Source: DATBLE01 sp963841405
GTDB taxonomy: Bacteria > Actinomycetota > Thermoleophilia > Gaiellales > Gaiellaceae
Reading direction: 5' to 3'
DNA: 64,000 nucleotides
Assembly: GCA_963841405.1 (NCBI GenBank)
Contig: CAWJCM010000007.1
Span: forward strand, 372,001-436,000
The notes beneath the pieces were generated by a model. It saw only the letters and a list, made by a program, of their open reading frames with translations. It did no database searches and was not told where the DNA came from. A program made the position numbers and the translations under genes. This document shows, piece after piece, positions 8,717-15,926 of the stretch. Numbering within the stretch: the stretch's first letter is position 1; each line of letters begins with the position of its first letter.

Positions 8717-9142
8717 TCAGTCCTTCGCGAGGATGCGCAGGCCGGCGTAGCGGCTGCTGCCGCGGCGGCTCGCCCGGGCGGCAAGCAGCGGGACCAGGGC
8801 CGCTTCCGCGTATCCGAGCGCCGGGACGAACGCCAGCACGGCGAGACCCAGCCCCGCGGCGACGACGAGCACGGCGATCCCGATCCGCGTTCCGCCGCCG
8901 CGGAGAGCACCGGAGACGACCAGGACCGAGCCGACCGCGCCGAGCAGCCCGCCGATCGCGCCGGCGACGGCCTCGGCCCAGCCGCCGAGCAGGAGCCCGA
9001 TGCCGATGCCGGCGGCGACCGCCAGCAGTCCGGCGATCGAGACGGTGACGCCCCTCCGGCCTTCGGGGATCAGCGCGCCGATCGCGACCCCGGCACCGGC
9101 GCCCAGGCCGGCGGCCACGCCGATCCAGTACCACGAGCCCAT
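8717..9142 (-). CDS. small hydrophobic membrane protein, unknown function
   Basis: A 141-residue protein almost entirely made of Gly/Ala/Val/Leu-rich membrane segments (about four), beginning MGSWYWIGVAAGLGAGAGVAIG, and ending in a short basic cytoplasmic tail, RASRRGSSRYAGLRILAKD. I do not recognise a family. It ends one base before the phosphodiesterase-like gene and begins 12 bases after the E2 stop, so it sits in the same leftward transcription unit. Confidence 0.7.
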   Translation of the reverse strand: MGSWYWIGVAAGLGAGAGVAIGALIPEGRRGVTVSIAGLLAVAAGIGIGLLLGGWAEAVAGAIGGLLGAVGSVLVVSGALRGGGTRIGIAVLVVAAGLGLAVLAFVPALGYAEAALVPLLAARASRRGSSRYAGLRILAKD

Positions 9143-9154
9143 CTCGCCCCCAGT

Positions 9155-10255
9155 CTAGGCCGTTGGTGATTGGAGCCGGTCGATGACGGCGAGTCCGAAC
9201 GCGGCCGCGCGGGCGCCGTCGACCACCCGATGGTCGAAGGTGACCGCGATCGTGCCGGTCCTGCGGACGACGACCTCGCCGTCGCGGACGACCGGCTGCG
9301 GAGCGATCCTGCCGACCCCGAGGATCGCCACCTCGGGGTGGTTGACGATCGGCGTGTGGAAGAGGCCGGCCAGCCTTCCGGCGCTCGTCACCGTGAAGGT
9401 CGAGCCGCGGAGCTCGTCGGGCCGGAGCTTCCCCTCCCGCGCCGCCGCGGCCAGACGCTCGAGGTCGAACGTCAGCTCCTCGAGGCTGCGCGACTCGCAG
9501 TCGCGGACGACCGGCACGACCAGGCCTTGCTCGGTCTGGACGGCTACGCCGAGGTCATATCGCTCGAGGTAGACGATCTCGTCCCCCTCGAGCCGGGCGT
9601 TCAGCTCCGGGTACTCCTGGAGCGAGAGCGCGCAGGCTTTCAGCACGGTTGGGACGAGGAGCCTCAGGTCGACCTCCTGGAAGTCGCAATCCTCGACCCA
9701 CGTCACCGGCGGGATCTCACGGTGGGCGAGCGCCATGTGCTCGGCGATCAGGCGCCGGACGCCGCGCAGCGGCTCACGCCGCTCAGCGGCTGCGGGTGCC
9801 TTCGCACCCACAGCCGAGCGGACATCCGCCTCGGTCACGCGCCCGTTCGGCCCTGTACCGACAACCGAGTCGATGTCGACTCCAAGGTCGCGCGCGATTC
9901 GTCGAACGAGCGGGGTTACTTGCGCCTTCGCCGCCCGCGTGCCGACCTGCGCGGCACGCGGGCTCGCTGCGGCGGCGTCCCGGACGAAGTCCTGCGCCGA
10001 AGGCGCGACTTCGTCCGGCGGGTCGCCGATCACCACCAGCACCGTCCCGACCGGCACGACCTGTCCTTCCGCCACGAGAATCCGTGCCACCGTCCCCGCC
10101 GCCGGCGACGGGATCTCGACCGTCGTCTTGTCGGTCTGGATCTCGACCAGCGGATCGTCCTCGGCCACCTCCTGGCCCTCAGCGACCAGCCAGCGGGCGA
10201 CCTCGCCCTCGGTCAGGCCTTCGCCGAGGTCCGGCAGCTTGAACTCGTAGCTCAC
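9155..10255 (-). CDS. 2-oxo acid dehydrogenase E2 (dihydrolipoyl acyltransferase)
   Basis: A 366-residue E2 core enzyme that carries acyl groups on a lipoyl arm and transfers them to CoA. The lipoyl domain (about 1-80) has the lipoylated Lys in EIQTDKTTVE near residue 43; the peripheral-subunit-binding domain follows (PLVRRIARDLGVDIDSVVGTGPNGRVTEADV), then the acyltransferase domain ending in the catalytic DHRVVDGARAAAFG near residue 342. It follows E1 beta with a 4-base ATGA overlap. Both inter-domain linkers are encoded by long inverted repeats (9981-10017 and 9788-9815). No E3 is in the window. Pyruvate versus branched-chain specificity cannot be settled. Confidence 0.9.
   Translation of the reverse strand: MSYEFKLPDLGEGLTEGEVARWLVAEGQEVAEDDPLVEIQTDKTTVEIPSPAAGTVARILVAEGQVVPVGTVLVVIGDPPDEVAPSAQDFVRDAAAASPRAAQVGTRAAKAQVTPLVRRIARDLGVDIDSVVGTGPNGRVTEADVRSAVGAKAPAAAERREPLRGVRRLIAEHMALAHREIPPVTWVEDCDFQEVDLRLLVPTVLKACALSLQEYPELNARLEGDEIVYLERYDLGVAVQTEQGLVVPVVRDCESRSLEELTFDLERLAAAAREGKLRPDELRGSTFTVTSAGRLAGLFHTPIVNHPEVAILGVGRIAPQPVVRDGEVVVRRTGTIAVTFDHRVVDGARAAAFGLAVIDRLQSPTA
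9788..9815. repeat. hairpin within E2, linker before the catalytic domain
   Basis: GGCTGCGGGTGC at 9788-9799 and GCACCCACAGCC at 9804-9815 pair over 12 positions with one mismatch around a CTTC loop. On the coding strand it specifies the Ala-rich stretch AVGAKAPAAAE between binding domain and catalytic domain, so it is read through without disturbing folded parts. Confidence 0.7.
9981..10017. repeat. long hairpin within E2, linker after the lipoyl domain
   Basis: CGGACGAAGTC (9981-9991) pairs with GACTTCGTCCG (10007-10017), and inside it GCGCC (9994-9998) pairs with GGCGC (10002-10006) around a GAA loop, leaving a two-base bulge. The 16-pair stem encodes DEVAPSAQDFVRD between lipoyl and subunit-binding domains. 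A stem this long is unexpected in ordinary coding sequence. Confidence 0.78.
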
Positions 10256-11226
10256 GGGAACTCGTCGAGCAGGCGCCGTCCGGCCGCCACCACGCGCGCG
10301 ACCGACGGCATGTAGGCGTCCTCGATCTGCCAGTACGGGTAGGGCACGTCGAACCCGGTGACGCGCAGGACCGGCCCACGCAGGTCGAGGATCGCCTTCT
10401 CCGCGATCACCGCGGCCAGCTCCGCGCCGAAACCCGCCACCCGCGGTGCCTCCTGGACGATCACGACACGGCCGGTCTTCGCAACCGAGCCGAGCAACGT
10501 CTCCTCGTCGAGCGGCTTCAGCGACCGCACGTCGAGCACCTCCACCGAGGCCCCGAGCGCGCCCGCGGCCGCCTCCGCGACCGGCACCATCGCCCCGTAG
10601 GCCACGATCGTCAGGTCGGCGCCCTCGCGGGCGACGCGCATCGTGCCGAGCGGGACGACGTGCTCGCCCCCCGGCACCTCGCCGCGGGCGGTGCGGTAGA
10701 CGAACTTCGGCTCGAGCACGACGACGGGATCCGGGTCGCGGATCGCCGCCGCCAGCAAGCCCTTCGCGTCGGCCGGTGTCGAGGGGATCGCCACCTTCAC
10801 ACCGGGCGTGTGGACGTAGTAGGCCTCCGGCGAGTCGTCGTGCAGCTCCGGCGCGCGAACGCCGCCACCGTAGGGCATCCGCAGCGTGATCGGGAACTCC
10901 ATCGCGCCGCGCGTCCGCCAGCGGTAGCGGCCGACGTGGTTGATCAGCTGATCGAGGCAGGGATACGAGAACGCGTCGTACTGCATCTCGCAGACGGGCC
11001 GCCAGCCCGCCATGCAGAGCCCGACCGCCGTACCGAGGATCCCGGCCTCGGCCAGCGGCGTGTCGATGCAGCGGTCGGAGCCGAACCGGTCGTGCAGACC
11101 GGCGGTGGCGCGGAAGACACCACCGGCCCGGCCGACGTCCTCGCCCATCACCAGCACCGAGTCGTCGCGCGCCAGCTCGGTGTGCAGGCAGTCGTTGACC
11201 GCTTCGACCAGCGTCAGCTCAGCCAA
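10252..11226 (-). CDS. 2-oxo acid dehydrogenase E1 beta subunit
   Basis: A 324-residue transketolase-like beta subunit of the E1 decarboxylase. Family landmarks are SVLVMGEDVGRAGGVFRATAGL, RCIDTPLAEAGILGTAVGL, the aromatic-rich AFSYPCLDQLINHVGRYRWRT, MPYGGG and the C-terminal EVLDVRSLKPLDEETL and VTGFDVPYPYW. The start is TTG (LAELTLVEAV), overlapping the E1 alpha stop by 8 bases, with GGAGGG about six bases upstream as a convincing ribosome site. It pairs with E1 alpha to bind thiamine diphosphate. Confidence 0.9.
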   Translation of the reverse strand: MAELTLVEAVNDCLHTELARDDSVLVMGEDVGRAGGVFRATAGLHDRFGSDRCIDTPLAEAGILGTAVGLCMAGWRPVCEMQYDAFSYPCLDQLINHVGRYRWRTRGAMEFPITLRMPYGGGVRAPELHDDSPEAYYVHTPGVKVAIPSTPADAKGLLAAAIRDPDPVVVLEPKFVYRTARGEVPGGEHVVPLGTMRVAREGADLTIVAYGAMVPVAEAAAGALGASVEVLDVRSLKPLDEETLLGSVAKTGRVVIVQEAPRVAGFGAELAAVIAEKAILDLRGPVLRVTGFDVPYPYWQIEDAYMPSVARVVAAGRRLLDEFP

Positions 11227-12265
11227 GCCAGCCCTCCCGCAGCGTCGGCGGCGGGTCGGCGTACGCGTACGCGAAGACGAGCTCCGGATCGGCCGGCGGC
11301 TCGGCCTCCGCCGCCGCGATCCCCTCGCGCAGTGCCTCCAGCGCCTCCGCCCTGACGCGCTCGACGGTCTCGTCGTCGAGAATTCCCAGCCGCCGAAGGT
11401 AGCCCTCGAAGCGGCCGACGCACTCCCGCTCCTTCTCCTCCTCCACGCGTTCCTTGTCGATGTAGGCGCTCGGGTCGTCGGCGGTCGCGTGCGGAGCGGC
11501 CCGGTACGTGACCGCTTCGATGAAGGTCGGGCCGTCGCCGGCTCGCGCGCGCGCGACCGCGTCCCGCGTCGCCTCCCACACGGCCAGCACGTCCGCCCCG
11601 TCGACGCGGACGCCCGGCATGCCATAGCCGATCGCCTTGTCGGCGAGGGTGGGCGCGGCGGTCTGGGCGGACAGTGGCGTCGAGATCGCCCACTGGTTGT
11701 TGCTGCACAGGAGCACCAGCGGCGCACGCATGACGCCGGCGAAGTTGGCGCCCTCGTGGAACGCCCCCTCGGACGTCGCGCCGTCGCCGAAGAACGTCAG
11801 CGCGACCGTCGGGTCGCCGCGGAGCTTCTTCCCCCAGGCGAGCCCGGCGGCGTGCGGCACCTGAGTCGCGATCGGCACGCAGATCGACGCCAGGTTGTAG
11901 TCGAGCGGGTTCCACCACCCGGCCGGGTGGCCGCGCCACCAGGAGAGGACCGTCTCCGGCGGCATCCCGCGCAGGAGCCCGATCGCCGACTCCCGGTAGC
12001 TCGGGAAGATCCAGTCGCCGCGGTCGAGCGCGAACGTGGCGCCCGCCTGAATCGCCTCGTGACCCCAGAAGATCGCGTACGTGCCGATGCGACCCTGGCG
12101 ATGGTAGACGACGGAGCGCTCGTCGTAGGTGCGCAGGAGGACGAGCTGCCGGTAGAGCTCGACAAAGTCGCTCTCGTCGAGGCCCTCGACCTCGCCGTCG
12201 GGCACGCTGGCGCCGTCGCCGATCACACGACGGAGCCCTCGCCCGGCGGGCACGACCTCGGTCAC
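11219..12265 (-). CDS. 2-oxo acid dehydrogenase E1 alpha subunit
   Basis: A 348-residue thiamine-diphosphate enzyme subunit. The TPP-binding motif is intact: GDGATSEGAFHEGANFAGV at about residues 160-178, closed by LLCSNNQWAIS. Other family features are GRIGTYAIFWGHEAIQAG, the active-site loop PHATADDPSAY and a C-terminal charged helix. The phospho-loop resembles pyruvate-type more than branched-chain-type enzymes, but this is a weak call. GTG start overlapping the stop of the upstream lipid-kinase-like gene (GTGA). Order alpha-beta-E2 makes a complete core operon lacking only E3. Confidence 0.9.
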   Translation of the reverse strand: MTEVVPAGRGLRRVIGDGASVPDGEVEGLDESDFVELYRQLVLLRTYDERSVVYHRQGRIGTYAIFWGHEAIQAGATFALDRGDWIFPSYRESAIGLLRGMPPETVLSWWRGHPAGWWNPLDYNLASICVPIATQVPHAAGLAWGKKLRGDPTVALTFFGDGATSEGAFHEGANFAGVMRAPLVLLCSNNQWAISTPLSAQTAAPTLADKAIGYGMPGVRVDGADVLAVWEATRDAVARARAGDGPTFIEAVTYRAAPHATADDPSAYIDKERVEEEKERECVGRFEGYLRRLGILDDETVERVRAEALEALREGIAAAEAEPPADPELVFAYAYADPPPTLREGWLG

Positions 12266-13129
12266 GGCGGCGATGGTAGCTCCTCGCCCGCAGCCACCAG
12301 CACGGAGACGGCGTCGCGTTCGGCCTCGAAGACGGCCTCGGCGACGTCGCCGAGGTCCTCACCGTCCGCCTGCAGCGGCAGCGGCTCGTCGCAGCGGACG
12401 CGAATCTCGTCGAGCATCGTGCGCGGACAGGACGCCCGGTAGGCCCGTGAGCCCGCGGCCGGCGACGACACGCACCGCAAAGCGCAGCACGCTCGCCCCG
12501 CCCAGGCGCTCCGGCGCGACGAGGTCGAGCCCGAGCTCGAAGCGCGCCTCCGGCGAGAACCGGAAAGCACGACGCCCCGCATAGGTGAACACCGCGTCGT
12601 TCGAGACGAACAGCAGCCCCGCCCGGCCGAGCCCCTCGACCTCGAGCCGGGGCTCGTACCCGCGGCGGAGCCGCCGCGCGACCACACGCGCGTACGCGAG
12701 GTCGCCGCGCCGCCGGCCGTCCTCGAGCCGCTTCCTCGTCTCCAGCTCGCGCACGGTCTCCGAGTCGACGCCGATCCCCGCTCCGAACGAGAACCGCCTG
12801 CCGTTGACGCGGCCGACCGAGATCCGCCGCTCGCGGAGCGGCTCTCCTGCGCCCGGGACGCCGAGCGCCCGCGCGAGCACGTTGGTGTGACCTCCGGCCA
12901 CGATCCCGAGCCGCTTGTCGGGCGGCAGGCCGTTCAGGACCTCGTTGACGAGCCCGTCGCCACCGTACGCGAACACGGCCTCGCCCTTCGCGCCGGCGGC
13001 CAGCTCGGTCGCGTGGCCCCGGCGCTCGGTGAGCAGGGTCTCGCCCACCCCCAGGCGTCGCTCGAGGTCGCGTACGCGCTCTTCCGTGACGCGGCTCGCG
13101 AACGGGTTGACGATCAGCGTGACGCGCAC
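12262..13129 (-). pseudogene. diacylglycerol kinase-like lipid kinase, frameshifted near the C-terminus
   Basis: The first frame (from the ATG at 13129) encodes a DAGK-catalytic-domain protein: MRVTLIVNPFAS, the nucleotide-binding AYGGDGLVNEVLNGL, LGIVAGGHTNVLARALG and FSFGAGIGVDSETV. Around 12425-12460 the expected C-terminal beta domain switches to the +1 frame, which reads LDEIRVRCDEPLPLQADGEDLGDVAEA; the plain frame instead runs on to 12359 with unrelated residues. Joined, the protein is about 288 residues and ends at 12262 inside the E1 alpha start (GTGA), which supports the joined model. Three GGG runs lie in the switch region, so an extra G from sequencing is possible. Family members phosphorylate diacylglycerol or related lipids. 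Confidence 0.7.
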
Positions 13130-13155
13130 GTCACGAGCATGCCACGGTCAGGGGC

Positions 13156-13584
13156 TCAGGCCGGCCGGACCGTGATCGTGACGGTCGTCCGGTCCGAACA
13201 CTTCTGCTGGAGCTTGACCTGGCCGGTCGTCCCGTGGCCGGAGAAGTTCACCTCGGCGTCGTCCTCTTCCTTCTCCTTGTCCGTGACCGAGTAGCCGTCC
13301 TTGCCGTCCAGCGCGCTCCCGTACCCGTCGTAGGCCTGGTCGAGGTCGCCGTCGCGGTAGCCGGACACCTTCGTCGTCGGCCCGTCCTTCTCCTGGCCCG
13401 TGTAGGTGACCGCGCTGGGCGTGGGGAACTGGGCCGGGAGCTGGGGTGCACCGGCCATCGCCCCCGGGGCCGCGCCACAGTCCGCCGCTTTCTCGACCTG
13501 CTTTGAGTCCCCGCCTCCGCACCCGGCGACGGCGAACGCTGCGGCCGCGACGACGAGGATCAAGGCGGGGGAGCGCCTGCGCAC
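13156..13584 (-). CDS. hypothetical lipoprotein
   Basis: A 142-residue secreted protein with a clear lipoprotein signal: MRRRSPALILVVAAAAFAVAGC, cleaved before Cys22. The mature part is small, acidic (DKEKEEDDAEVNF) and has two further cysteines (AADCGAAPG and QQKCSDRT) that could form a disulfide. I do not recognise a family. It lies 11 bases after the preceding gene, in the leftward unit containing the Liv-type transporter, and may be an envelope accessory. Confidence 0.75.
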   Translation of the reverse strand: MRRRSPALILVVAAAAFAVAGCGGGDSKQVEKAADCGAAPGAMAGAPQLPAQFPTPSAVTYTGQEKDGPTTKVSGYRDGDLDQAYDGYGSALDGKDGYSVTDKEKEEDDAEVNFSGHGTTGQVKLQQKCSDRTTVTITVRPA

Positions 13585-13595
13585 GGAGCGGAAGC

Positions 13596-14699
13596 CTACA
13601 AATGCGCCCAGAGAATCACCCCCACGACCAGCGCGGCCGCTCCGAGCACGGCGACCAGCACGATCGTCAGGGTGTCGTCTCCGCCCGGGGATCGTCCGGC
13701 TACGGCGGCGACCGGCGACCGCTCGACCGTCCGGTAGACGTACGAGGCGGTGCTCGGGCCGGACGGGTCCGGCGAGTCGAGGAAGTGGTCGTACTGCCAG
13801 GCGAGGGCGACGCTGCCGAGCACCCGCTGCAGGCCGGCCAGCGAGGGGACCGGCCCGCGCGACCCGGGCAGGATCTCGAGCGGGCCGAGCGGCTCGACCC
13901 GCAGGTCGACCGCCGGCAGCCCCGGGCCGGCAACGACGAACGTCCGTGTCTTCGGGTGCCAGGCTCCGAGCACGGCCGATACGGCGACCGGCGGCCGGCC
14001 GGGCGCCGTGATCGTGCCGCGGACGCGGAGCGGCGCCGTGACGCCGATCACCGCGTGGCCGGTGGCGCGGCCCGGCAGTGCGAGCTCCGGAGGCACTACC
14101 GTCGTCGTCCCCTCCCGGCGCAACCTGCCGAGGAAGCCGCGGACGGCATCGGGAGCGACCGAGCCGGTGGTGATGGTGAAGCGTCCCTGCGTGATGTTCT
14201 CGAGCCGGACCGCGACCGCCCCGGCCCGGCGCTCGAGCGAGACGCGCAGCGGCAACGCTGCCGCCGCGGCAGGCGCGAGCGTCACGGTCGCCGCCAGGAC
14301 GCGGCGGCCGGACGCGAAGCCCTGCCAGACGATCCCCAGGTCGCGTAGGCCGGGCTCCGCCTGCGAGCCCGGGGCGGCGACCACGGTCGTCGCCGGCGCG
14401 GGCACGAGGAAGCTGAAGTCGCCCGGGCGCGAGATCGTCAGCCGCTGGGTGACGGCCACGCTGACGGGCGCACCTGAACGGTCGATGCCCACGGCGATCC
14501 GCTCCACGTTCCGAATCCGGCCGGGGAAGCGCGTCTCCTCCGGCGTGAGGCCGGCGATCCGTTTCCCGACCAGCGGCGGCGGCGAGGCGGTGCGGGCCGC
14601 GGGCGAGAGGAGCGTGATCGTGTCGGCGGCAGCCGCGACAGGAACGAGCAGAAGTCCGCCCGCGACGAGGACGACGGGTGCCCGCCGCGCGCCGCCCAT
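13596..14699 (-). CDS. exported, C-terminally membrane-anchored protein of unknown function
   Basis: A 367-residue protein with an N-terminal signal (PVVLVAGGLLLVPVAAAADT), a mainly beta-rich extracytoplasmic body and a single C-terminal helix (LTIVLVAVLGAAALVVGVILWAHL). Two halves are visible: up to about residue 120 with SVAVTQRLTISRPGDFSFLVPAP, and later RVRGTITAPGRPPVAVSAVLGAWHP. No family recognised. The ATG overlaps the stop of the binding-protein gene by one base (TGATG), with AGGAG six bases upstream, so it is translationally coupled to the transporter and may be an accessory wall component. Confidence 0.75.
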   Translation of the reverse strand: MGGARRAPVVLVAGGLLLVPVAAAADTITLLSPAARTASPPPLVGKRIAGLTPEETRFPGRIRNVERIAVGIDRSGAPVSVAVTQRLTISRPGDFSFLVPAPATTVVAAPGSQAEPGLRDLGIVWQGFASGRRVLAATVTLAPAAAAALPLRVSLERRAGAVAVRLENITQGRFTITTGSVAPDAVRGFLGRLRREGTTTVVPPELALPGRATGHAVIGVTAPLRVRGTITAPGRPPVAVSAVLGAWHPKTRTFVVAGPGLPAVDLRVEPLGPLEILPGSRGPVPSLAGLQRVLGSVALAWQYDHFLDSPDPSGPSTASYVYRTVERSPVAAVAGRSPGGDDTLTIVLVAVLGAAALVVGVILWAHL

Positions 14700-15925
14700 C
14701 AGCGCTCCTGCGGGATCACCGGCAGGGTGGCCGAGAGGGCATCGTCGTCCACCGGCCGGTACGTCATCCCCTCGAAACGGGCGAAGTAGACGTCGTCGTC
14801 GACCACGCCCTCGTGGTTGATTCGGTTGAAGCCGCGCGAGTCGCCGTTCGCCCCCTCGACCGAGACCTCGTTCAACGCCGCCAGCACCTTCGCCGGCTCG
14901 GTCGACCTGGCCGCCTGGATCGCCGCGACCAGCAGATTCGTGAAGTCGTACGGGTACATCGCATAGTCGGGAGGCTGCACGACCGGCCGGCCCGTGGCGC
15001 TGCGCACTCCCACCCGCTGGGCGCCGAACCGCTGCTCGTAGGCCGACTGGAAGGCCATGAACGGCGCCGGCCCTTGCTCGGCCGTCATCCGGCCCGACGC
15101 GAACACGAGCCCGTCGAGCCACTTCGGATGACCCGCCAGCTCCTGGCGGAGCAGCGGATCCTCCGCGGACGGCGGCGCGAACACCGGGACGCTCCAGCCG
15201 GAGCTGCGCGCGGCGATCAGCGTCCCGGCGACAGTCGAGGTTTGCCCCCAGACGAGCAGGGCCGTCGCGCCCGAGCGGCGCGCCTGCAGGATCTGCGGCG
15301 CCAGGTCGGTCGCGGTCGACGGCACCTGGACACGCGCGGTGACGGAGCTCCCGTTCTGGGAGAACGCGTGGTCGAGTGACGCGAGCCCCTCGCGTCCGTA
15401 GCCGGTGTCGTCGGTGAGGAAGGCGATCTTCAGCTGCTTCGGGATCAGGTGTTCGGCGAAGCGGAAGGCGATCCCGTGGTCGGTCGGCGCGATCCGGAAG
15501 ACGTTCGGCCGCGTCGCCGGGTCGACCAGGCCGGTGCCGCCGTCGAAGACGACGGCGATCGGGATGTGCGCGCGGTCGGCGATCTTCCAGGCGGCGTCGA
15601 TCCCCGACCCGTCGCTGACGATCGCCGCGACGTGCCGGGCGACCGCCCGTCTGACGTCGGCGACCGCCCGGCTCGCCGAGTGCGCGTTGTCGTAGCGGAC
15701 CACCTTCAGCCGGTAGTCGTCGCCGCCGGCCGAGAGCAGCGCGTCGGCGGACGCGAGCCGGACACCGTTCTCGATCGTCGTCCCCAGGTACGAATCCTGG
15801 CTGAAGGGGGCGTCGACGGCGACCACCAGCTCCCGCGGCTGCGACGAGCGCTCCGAGCTTCCGCAACCGGCGAGAAGCACGACCAGTGCCGCGCAGGCGA
15901 CGGCCGCTCTCAGCACGGCCGCCAC
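14699..15925 (-). CDS. Liv-type ABC transporter substrate-binding lipoprotein
   Basis: A 408-residue periplasmic-binding-fold protein of the branched-chain amino acid/amide type (Peripla_BP_6). The GTG start after the permease stop gives a short lipoprotein signal ending VVLLAGC. Two Rossmann-like lobes follow: AVDAPFSQDSYLGTTIENGVRLASA, AIVSDGSGIDAAWKIADRAHIP, TDDTGYGREGLASLDHAF and PDYAMYPYDFTNLLVAAIQAARS. Ligands of this group include branched-chain amino acids, amides and aromatic acids. Because the operon is divergent from paaABCD behind a PaaR-like operator, an aromatic acid such as phenylacetate is a reasonable inferred ligand. Confidence 0.85.
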   Translation of the reverse strand: MAAVLRAAVACAALVVLLAGCGSSERSSQPRELVVAVDAPFSQDSYLGTTIENGVRLASADALLSAGGDDYRLKVVRYDNAHSASRAVADVRRAVARHVAAIVSDGSGIDAAWKIADRAHIPIAVVFDGGTGLVDPATRPNVFRIAPTDHGIAFRFAEHLIPKQLKIAFLTDDTGYGREGLASLDHAFSQNGSSVTARVQVPSTATDLAPQILQARRSGATALLVWGQTSTVAGTLIAARSSGWSVPVFAPPSAEDPLLRQELAGHPKWLDGLVFASGRMTAEQGPAPFMAFQSAYEQRFGAQRVGVRSATGRPVVQPPDYAMYPYDFTNLLVAAIQAARSTEPAKVLAALNEVSVEGANGDSRGFNRINHEGVVDDDVYFARFEGMTYRPVDDDALSATLPVIPQER

Positions 15926-15926
15926 C

